From Actinomadura montaniterrae (lineage in GTDB: Bacteria; Actinomycetota; Actinomycetes; Streptosporangiales; Streptosporangiaceae), in NCBI RefSeq assembly GCF_008923365.1, contig NZ_WBMR01000001.1:62001-126000 (forward strand): 64,000 nt of DNA. Reading direction: 5' to 3'. Of the stretch, positions 58,445-64,000 are shown piece after piece (the stretch's first letter is position 1; each line of letters starts with the position of its first letter). Under the pieces are notes generated by a model that ran no database searches, had not been told where the DNA came from, and saw only the letters and a list, made by a program, of their open reading frames with translations. The position numbers and the translations under genes were made by a program.

Positions 58445-59797
58445 TTAAAGCGGGGCAAGCCATGGCGGTGAGGTGAACGCGTTGCCGGGGTCGTAGGTCT
58501 TCTTGATGCCGGCGAGGCGGGCGCGTGTCGCGGGGGAGTAGGCGGCGCGGGCGCGGGCGGGGTCCTCGTCGAGGCCGAGGTGGTTGATGTCGGGGCCGCC
58601 GGCGGACAGGTGGAGCACGCCGGCGAGTCCCTTTTCCGCCCAGGCGCGTTCTGCGGCGCCGTCGCCGTCCGGCCAGTTGGCGATGACCTCGGTCATGAAG
58701 GCGGCGTGGCGGTAGGAGAAGGGCGTGTCGGGGGCGTCGGGTGCGGAGATGGCGCCGCCGAGGGGACGGAAGAGGAATTCGCTGAGCGGTGAGGACGCCT
58801 CCTCGATCATCGCGGCGGCATGGTCGATGGCCGGGCCGTCCAGGCGGGTGAGCCATTCGGAGCGGACGTCCCAGTGCGTTCCGTCCGGGGCGGCGTCGTC
58901 GGTGGAGGTCTGGAAGGCGCAGAAGTCGGTCGGCGCGATGGTGTCCAGGAGGGGGCGGCCGATGCGGCGGAGAGCCTGGACGTGGGGGTCGTCGGCGCCG
59001 TCGGGGCCGGTGGAGAAGACGGGGACGAGGAAGACCGGGCGGCCCTGCACGTCGTCGGGAAGGGCGGGGATGGGGGGTGCGCAGGTGAGGACGGCCGCCC
59101 AGTTGAGATGCGAGGGAGCGTCCGCGGTGGCTTCGACGGCCTGCCAGAGGACATTGTGGGCGTCTTCGAGGCGGTGGACGAGCATGCCGGTGGCCGGGCG
59201 GACGACGGGGAACAGCCGCATGCGGAATTCGGTGACGACGCCGAGCCCGGTTCCGGCGCCGCGCAGCGCCCAGTAGAGGTCGGGGTCGGCGTGGGGGCCG
59301 ACGTCGCGGACGGCGCCGTCGGCGGTGACGATGGTGGCGCCGGTGAGGTTGTCGCCGGCGAGCCCGTGGAGGCGGCCGAGCCAGCCGAGGCCGGTGCCGA
59401 GGGAGAAGCCGGCCACGCCGACCTTGGACACCGATCCGCCGGTGGTGGCCAGGCCGTGCCGCTGCAGGACGGGGTCGACCCGGCCCCAGCGGAGACCGGC
59501 GCCGAGGCGGGCGACGCGGCGTCCGGGGTCGACGGCGATGCCGGTCAGGTCGCGGACGTCGATCACGACGCCGCCGTCGGCGAGCGAGCGGCCGGCGAAG
59601 TTGTGCCCGCCCGCGCGGACGGTCAGCGGGAGGCCGTTGTCGTGCGCGTGACCGATGGCGAGGGCGACGTCATCGGTGCCGGCGCAGCGGGCGAGCAGGG
59701 CGGGACGGGTCTGGACGGCCTCGTTCCAGATGCGCCGGTGGTCGTCGTAGTCCGCGTCGCCGGGGGTGAGGAGCCGGCCCTTGAATCCCTTGATCAC
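58445..59797 (-). CDS. BBE-type FAD-linked oxidoreductase
   Basis: A 450-residue flavoprotein of the berberine-bridge-enzyme/PCMH family. It has DVALAIGHAHDNGLPLTVRA, GGHNFAGRSLADGG (His for the 8-alpha-linked FAD), GGSVSKVGVAGFSLGTGLGW and the C-terminal BBE motif TYDPGNAFTSPPW. The CxxxH pair giving a second covalent FAD link is not evident. The GTG start gives VIKGFKGRLLTPGD. Oxidises an alcohol, sugar or secondary-metabolite substrate. It is followed upstream by a PaaX-like regulator. Confidence 0.87.
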   Translation of the reverse strand: MIKGFKGRLLTPGDADYDDHRRIWNEAVQTRPALLARCAGTDDVALAIGHAHDNGLPLTVRAGGHNFAGRSLADGGVVIDVRDLTGIAVDPGRRVARLGAGLRWGRVDPVLQRHGLATTGGSVSKVGVAGFSLGTGLGWLGRLHGLAGDNLTGATIVTADGAVRDVGPHADPDLYWALRGAGTGLGVVTEFRMRLFPVVRPATGMLVHRLEDAHNVLWQAVEATADAPSHLNWAAVLTCAPPIPALPDDVQGRPVFLVPVFSTGPDGADDPHVQALRRIGRPLLDTIAPTDFCAFQTSTDDAAPDGTHWDVRSEWLTRLDGPAIDHAAAMIEEASSPLSEFLFRPLGGAISAPDAPDTPFSYRHAAFMTEVIANWPDGDGAAERAWAEKGLAGVLHLSAGGPDINHLGLDEDPARARAAYSPATRARLAGIKKTYDPGNAFTSPPWLAPL

Positions 59798-59856
59798 GCG
59801 GGCACGGTAGGTCGGCGGGCGCGCGGGCCGGGAGCCGGACGGTCCGCTGGACGAAC

Positions 59857-60768
59857 TCAGCCGGCCGCGCAGACCTTGCGGACGTACTCGATCGCGCCGG
59901 GTTCCAGCCGGTTGCGCAGGTCGAAGAACAGCTCGGCGGCGCGGTGCCCGGCCCAGTCGGCGGGGAGCAGGTCCTTGGGCAGGCCCGGGTCGAGGTAGGG
60001 GAATTTCCGCCAGTGGTAGAGGGCCAGCGTGTAGTCGGCGAACGCCTGGGAGCCGGACGGGAGCCGGACGTCCTGCCAGCGGCGGGCGACCGGCTCGCAC
60101 CATTCGGCGAACTCGGCGTACAGCGCGGTCAGCTCGGCCATGTCCCAGGCCTTCTCCACCAGTGCCGACAGTTCGGCGAACCCGGCGTACTGTGCGTCGA
60201 ACATCAGCACGAACCGTTCGAACCCGAGCTGCTCGACGGTCTTCTCCAGCTCGTCCCGCATGCGGCGGGGCGCCATCCACAGGCCGTTGCCGAGGTTGCC
60301 GAAGCCGAGCCAGGACAGCTGCGAGCGCAGGACGTGCCGCTTGGAGCGTTCGTCCTCGGGGACCGACAGCGACACCAGGACCCAGCCGTCGCCGAGGTAG
60401 GCCGGGTGGCGGGGGCCGAAGATCCGCCGGTCGGTCTCCTCCAGCGCGGCGAGCGCCTGCTCGGTCAGCCGGAGCCCGCGCGCGCCCGCCCGGTTCTCCG
60501 ATTCGAGCAGGCCCTTGCGGCGCATCCGCAGCAGCGCCGACCTGGTCGCGGTCTCGTCCACCCCGAGCTCGTTCATCAGCTGGACGATCTTCGCGATGGC
60601 GAACCATCCGCCGAGCGGCCGCATGTAGGCGCCGCAGACGTCCATGATCAGCATCTTGGGGCGGCCGGTTCCGGGTTCGCCGGCGGCGCCGCTGCGCGGG
60701 CTGCGGGCCATGGACGGCGTCGCGCCCGCCCAGTCTCCGTCGATGAGGTCGCTCTCGGGTCCTCGCAT
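59857..60768 (-). CDS. PaaX-family transcriptional regulator
   Basis: A protein of 303 residues. The winged helix is LMNELGVDETATRSALLRMRRKGLL, the central domain is WVLVSLSVPEDERSKRHVLRSQL and the C-terminal domain ends ELFFDLRNRLEPGAIEYV. This is the PaaX layout (phenylacetyl-CoA-type sensing). The start is uncertain; ATG 60768 fits the family length, and the frame is open to 60858. It lies 60 bases upstream of the BBE gene on the same strand and may control it. Confidence 0.83.
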   Translation of the reverse strand: MRGPESDLIDGDWAGATPSMARSPRSGAAGEPGTGRPKMLIMDVCGAYMRPLGGWFAIAKIVQLMNELGVDETATRSALLRMRRKGLLESENRAGARGLRLTEQALAALEETDRRIFGPRHPAYLGDGWVLVSLSVPEDERSKRHVLRSQLSWLGFGNLGNGLWMAPRRMRDELEKTVEQLGFERFVLMFDAQYAGFAELSALVEKAWDMAELTALYAEFAEWCEPVARRWQDVRLPSGSQAFADYTLALYHWRKFPYLDPGLPKDLLPADWAGHRAAELFFDLRNRLEPGAIEYVRKVCAAG

Positions 60769-60920
60769 GCCCCCAGTGTGCACGGTCCGGGCGGTCGCGC
60801 GTGCGGGTCCGTCCAGCGAACCCTTTGTCTCGGAGGTCCGGGCCGCGAGGGCGTACAACCGTGATTCCAGTCGTCACCTATGTGACGACCGTCATGCGGT
60901 AAGACTGCCGGAGGTGGCAT

Positions 60921-61964
60921 ATGACCGTGCGTGCGCGCCGCACCGCGGCCGGTTTGGTGGCGGCCGGACTCCTGCTCGGCTCGGCCGCCTGCGGCGGCGG
61001 TGGCAAGAGCGGGGCCGCCGCGTCGGGAGGCGACGACGGGACGGGCTGCAACGCGGCCAAGGGCAAGACCATCGGGTTCAGCGAGCCGCTGCCCGACCCG
61101 AACTTCAAGGCCATCGAGGAGATCCTGTCCAAGGCCCTCGCCAAGTACGGAGCCAAGCTCAAGGCCGTCAACGCGAACCTGAACCCGGGCAAGCAGATCT
61201 CCGACCTCAACACGCTGATGCAGCAGCAGGTCGACGCGCTGATCGCCAACCCCGTCGACCCGAACGCGACGCAGGGGGTGTTCGCGCAGGCGCGGGCGAA
61301 GAAGATCCCGATCATCGTGCTGGACACCAAGGTCGGCGGGCCCTACTTCACCTCCGTCCACGACGACGTGGACTTCGCCGGCGCGGACGGTGCGAAGACG
61401 CTGAAGTCGCTCGTCGGCGGTGGCAAGGTCGCCGCGATGTTCGGCCCGGCCTACGCCGAGCTGCTGAACTGGGAGAAGGCCGGGTTCGAGGCCGGTGCGA
61501 AGCAGGCGGGGCTGACCGTGGTGGACCGCCAGGTCAACCAGAAGATCACGCCCGAGGACGCCAAGGCGATCGCCGAGTCGTGGCGGCAGAAGTACGGCAG
61601 GGACCTCAAGGGCATCTGGACGTTCAACGACGTCTCGGCGATCGGCGCCGCGTCCGCGCTGGGCGGCGGCTTCGCCCCGGCGATCGTGTCCATCAACGGG
61701 CAGCCGGACGCGGTGCCGCTGGTCGAGGCCGGCAGGATCACCGCGACCTACGGCGTCCCGTACGACAAGACCGGCCAGGCGCTGGCGTACGCGGCGCTGC
61801 GCGCGGTGTGCGGCGGCAGCGTGCCGAAGGAGATCTGGATCCCGACGGTGAAGCTCGACAAGAAGAACATCGACGACTGGCAGCCGATCGCGCAGCGGGT
61901 GGACAACCCGTTCTCCCTCGCCTTCGAGCAGCGCGACGGCAAGACCTACGTCAAGACGAGCTGA
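60921..61964 (+). CDS. Sugar-binding lipoprotein of an RbsABC-type transporter
   Basis: A 347-residue lipoprotein with lipobox GSAACGGG (Cys about 24). It has a type I periplasmic binding fold: GKTIGFSEPLPDPNFKAIEE, VDALIANPVDPNATQGVFAQ, IPIIVLDTKVGG, LKGIWTFNDVSAIGAA and VSINGQPDAVPLV. GGAGGTG lies 5 bases before the ATG. First gene of a transporter operon with the ATPase 1 base after its stop. Confidence 0.9.
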   Translation: MTVRARRTAAGLVAAGLLLGSAACGGGGKSGAAASGGDDGTGCNAAKGKTIGFSEPLPDPNFKAIEEILSKALAKYGAKLKAVNANLNPGKQISDLNTLMQQQVDALIANPVDPNATQGVFAQARAKKIPIIVLDTKVGGPYFTSVHDDVDFAGADGAKTLKSLVGGGKVAAMFGPAYAELLNWEKAGFEAGAKQAGLTVVDRQVNQKITPEDAKAIAESWRQKYGRDLKGIWTFNDVSAIGAASALGGGFAPAIVSINGQPDAVPLVEAGRITATYGVPYDKTGQALAYAALRAVCGGSVPKEIWIPTVKLDKKNIDDWQPIAQRVDNPFSLAFEQRDGKTYVKTS

Positions 61965-61965
61965 C

Positions 61966-63504
61966 GTGGCGGACGCGAACACGGCGCCGCCGCTGAACAC
62001 CGCGTCGCCGCTGAACACGGTGCCGCTGCTGAAGGTGTCCGGGGTCGGCAAGCGGTTCGGGTCCGTCGCCGCGCTGCGGCGGGCCGACCTGGTGGTGAAC
62101 CGCGGCGAGGTGGTCTGCCTGGCGGGCGAGAACGGCTCGGGGAAGTCCACGCTGGCGCGGATCGTGGCCGGCGCGATGGCGCCGGACGAAGGCGTCGTCG
62201 AGCTGGACGGGCGTCAGGTGACGTTCGGCGGCCCGAAGGACGCGCTCGACGCGGGGCTGTGCCTCGTCTCGCAGGAGCCGACGCTGGTCCCGGGCCTTTC
62301 GGTCGCCGAGAACGTGCTGCTGCCCCGGCTGAACCGGGCGGCCAGGACCGTCCGGCGCACGGCCCTGGCCGCGCGGGCCGCGCCGTATCTGGAGCGTGCC
62401 GGGCTGGACGTCGACCCGCTGCGCCCGGCGGGGACGCTGCCGCCGGGGGAGCGGGAGCTGGTCGAGGTCGCCAAGGCCCTGGCCGCCGAACCGCGGCTGC
62501 TGATCCTGGACGAGGTGACGACCCGGCTGCCCGATCCGGAACGGCTGTTCGCCGTGGTGGACGGGCTCGCGGCCGAGGGCTGCGGCGTCATCATGATCAC
62601 CCACCGGCTGCGGGAGATCCGGCGCGCCTGCGACCGGGCGACGGTGCTGCGCGACGGGAGCACCGTCGCCGGGCTGGGCCGCGACGAGCTCACCGACGAG
62701 CGGCTGTCATCGGCGATGGTCGGCCGCGACCTCGGCGAATACTTCCACAAGCGTCCGGTGACGCCCGGTGCGGTGCGGCTGAGCGTCGAGGGCCTGGTGA
62801 CGGACCGGTCCCCGCACCCCATCTCTTTCGACGTGCGGGCCGGGGAGATCATCGGTGTCGCAGGACTGGTCGGTGCCGGGCGCAGCGAGCTGCTGGAGAC
62901 GATCGCCGGGGCCCGCAGGCCGCGTGGCGGCACCGTCGTGGTCGACGGGAGCCCGGTGGAACGCGCCACCCCGCGCACCGCCCGCCGGGCCGGAGTCGCG
63001 CTGGTCCCCGAGGACCGGTTCGAGCAGGCGCTGGCGGCCGACCACACGATCCGCGACAACCTCGCCGTCCCGTGGCTGCGCGCCCTGCGCAGGACGGACC
63101 GCGCCCGCGACCGGGAACGCGCGAACCGCGCGGTCGCCGAGTACCGGGTCCGCTGCCCGGGAGTGGACGTCCCGGTCGGGACGCTGTCGGGCGGAAACGC
63201 GCAGAAGCTGGTGCTCGCCCGCGCCCTCGGCCACGCCCCGAAGGTGCTGCTGCTGGACGAGCCGACCCGCGGCGTGGACATCGGTGCCCGCGCCGACATC
63301 TACGAACTGGTCGGCGGGCTGGCGGAGGCCGGGGCCGCCGTCGTGCTCGCCTCGTCCGACCTGCTGGAACTGCTCGGGCTCGCCGACCGGATCATCGTGC
63401 TCGCCGAGGGCCGCCCGGCCGGCGCCCTCGGCCGGGACGAGGCGAGCGAAGAGGCCATCGCGCTGCTGGCGCTAGGGGGAGGGGACCGAGATGACGCTGC
63501 CTGA
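61966..63504 (+). CDS. Sugar ABC transporter double ATPase (RbsA/MglA-type)
   Basis: A 512-residue protein with two nucleotide-binding domains. The first (about 20-250) has Walker A GENGSGKST, signature LPPGERELVEVAKAL and Walker B LLILDEVTT, where PT is replaced by VT. The second (about 265-500) has the shortened P-loop region GLVGAGRSELLE typical of the family, then GTLSGGNAQKLVLARAL and LLLDEPTRGVDIGARADIYE. It starts at GTG and overlaps the permease gene by 14 bases. Confidence 0.9.
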   Translation: MADANTAPPLNTASPLNTVPLLKVSGVGKRFGSVAALRRADLVVNRGEVVCLAGENGSGKSTLARIVAGAMAPDEGVVELDGRQVTFGGPKDALDAGLCLVSQEPTLVPGLSVAENVLLPRLNRAARTVRRTALAARAAPYLERAGLDVDPLRPAGTLPPGERELVEVAKALAAEPRLLILDEVTTRLPDPERLFAVVDGLAAEGCGVIMITHRLREIRRACDRATVLRDGSTVAGLGRDELTDERLSSAMVGRDLGEYFHKRPVTPGAVRLSVEGLVTDRSPHPISFDVRAGEIIGVAGLVGAGRSELLETIAGARRPRGGTVVVDGSPVERATPRTARRAGVALVPEDRFEQALAADHTIRDNLAVPWLRALRRTDRARDRERANRAVAEYRVRCPGVDVPVGTLSGGNAQKLVLARALGHAPKVLLLDEPTRGVDIGARADIYELVGGLAEAGAAVVLASSDLLELLGLADRIIVLAEGRPAGALGRDEASEEAIALLALGGGDRDDAA

Positions 63505-64000
63505 CAAGACCCTGACCGCGGCGGCGCCGCGCGGCCCGGCCGCCGGCCGGGCCCGGGACGCCGTGCAGGCGACCTCGCAGTACCTCGGGGTGCTCGCCGT
63601 CCTGGTGCTGCTGATCGTGGGGCTGTCGGTGACGCAGCCGCAGTTCCTCACGGTCGACAACTTCATGAACATCGCCGAGACGAACGTGGTGCTGCTGCTG
63701 GTCGCCACCGGGATGACGTTCGTGCTGCTGACCGGGGGCATCGACCTGTCGGTCGGCGGCATGATGGGCTTCTCGGCGATCGTCTGCTGGAAGCTGCTGG
63801 ACGTCCTTCCCGCCCCCGCCGCGCTGCTCGCCTCGGTCGCCGCCGCGCTGGTCGCCGGGCTGCTGACCAACGGCCTGCTCATCGGCAGGGCGGGACTGTC
63901 GTTCCTGGTCGTCACGATCGGGACCGGGACGCTGCTGCACGGGCTCGCGCAGATCTGGTCCGGCGGGCAGTCGCAGACGATCTTCAAGCACGCGTTCCTG
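63491..64000 (+). CDS. Sugar ABC transporter permease (RbsC-type), 3' truncated by window
   Basis: The first 170 residues of a ribose-type permease: helices LGVLAVLVLLIVGLSV, VVLLLVATGMTFVLLTGGIDLSVGG (family signature split over the helix), and LLASVAAALVAGLLTNGLLIG. GGGGA precedes the ATG. The gene continues beyond the window. With the binding protein and ATPase it completes a sugar importer. Confidence 0.88.
   Translation, partial: MTLPDKTLTAAAPRGPAAGRARDAVQATSQYLGVLAVLVLLIVGLSVTQPQFLTVDNFMNIAETNVVLLLVATGMTFVLLTGGIDLSVGGMMGFSAIVCWKLLDVLPAPAALLASVAAALVAGLLTNGLLIGRAGLSFLVVTIGTGTLLHGLAQIWSGGQSQTIFKHAFL

Noticed and set aside
1-64000. tRNA, rRNA, CRISPR arrays, insertion sequences, phage attachment sites
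   Set aside because: I looked for cloverleaf-like segments, regularly spaced direct repeats and transposase motifs and found none that I could support. The only clear tandem repeat is the 21-bp minisatellite.

Overview
The window is very GC-rich DNA with tightly packed, overlapping genes, GTG/TTG starts and codons ending in G or C. The gene set includes SigK/RskA, LuxR, ROK, HxlR, TetR and PaaX regulators, luciferase-like (F420/FMN) enzymes, Ser/Thr kinases, and rare TTA codons confined to pathway genes. Together these indicate a filamentous actinomycete. The genus cannot be fixed from this sequence alone.

Region 1 (1-3339): the 3' end of an unknown gene, two small membrane-anchored proteins and a secreted gluzincin metallopeptidase. 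Region 2 (3340-25050) is a hybrid NRPS/PKS cluster. A short left-facing operon encodes a carrier protein, a thioesterase with an altered catalytic triad and a LuxR regulator. A right-facing operon of about 19.6 kb, almost all start/stop overlaps, encodes an ABC ATPase and permease, a degenerate condensation/carrier protein, an acyl ligase, two adenylation-tail/carrier fragments, a C-A protein whose adenylation domain is cut off before motif A10, a free-standing A domain, a GNAT protein, a carrier protein, a KS-AT-KR-DH-ACP polyketide synthase, a luciferase-like oxidoreductase, a canonical type II thioesterase and a second ABC permease. The A10-carrier piece missing from the C-A protein is the gene immediately upstream of it, so the module appears split and permuted. 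Region 3 (25051-29741) looks like a separate peptide-tailoring system: an M29-aminopeptidase-like protein, a 44-residue acidic peptide too short for ordinary gene calling (26162-26296), an amidohydrolase, a luciferase-like oxidoreductase and an ATP-grasp ligase. A palindrome (GTCCCATTTATGGGAC) before region 3 has a 13/16 match in the divergent promoter of region 2, suggesting shared control. A TTA codon lies in the LuxR gene and another in the condensation-like gene, suggesting bldA-type control.

Region 4 (29870-43920) is mixed: amidase, APH-type kinase, secreted Cys-rich peptide, aldo/keto reductase with a divergent HxlR regulator, ROK repressor beside an orphan xylose-type binding lipoprotein, an XRE regulator separated from an SDR gene pair by an 18-bp-arm palindrome, and a gene fusing a Ser/Thr kinase to an FtsK-type motor. 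Region 5 (44013-54434) alternates live genes (PAS-GAF-SpoIIE phosphatase, M19 dipeptidase, MDR oxidoreductase, TetR/FAD-monooxygenase pair) with stretches of decayed gene remnants. A third such stretch lies at 34589-34905.

Region 6 (54585-64000): a SigK-RskA module divergent from a molybdopterin oxidoreductase and a fasciclin lipoprotein. Both directions carry the same CCATCC-N15-CCGAAC promoter pattern, placed so that the transcripts would be leaderless or nearly so. A BBE-type flavoprotein, a PaaX-like regulator and a ribose-type sugar ABC transporter, cut by the window end, complete the region.
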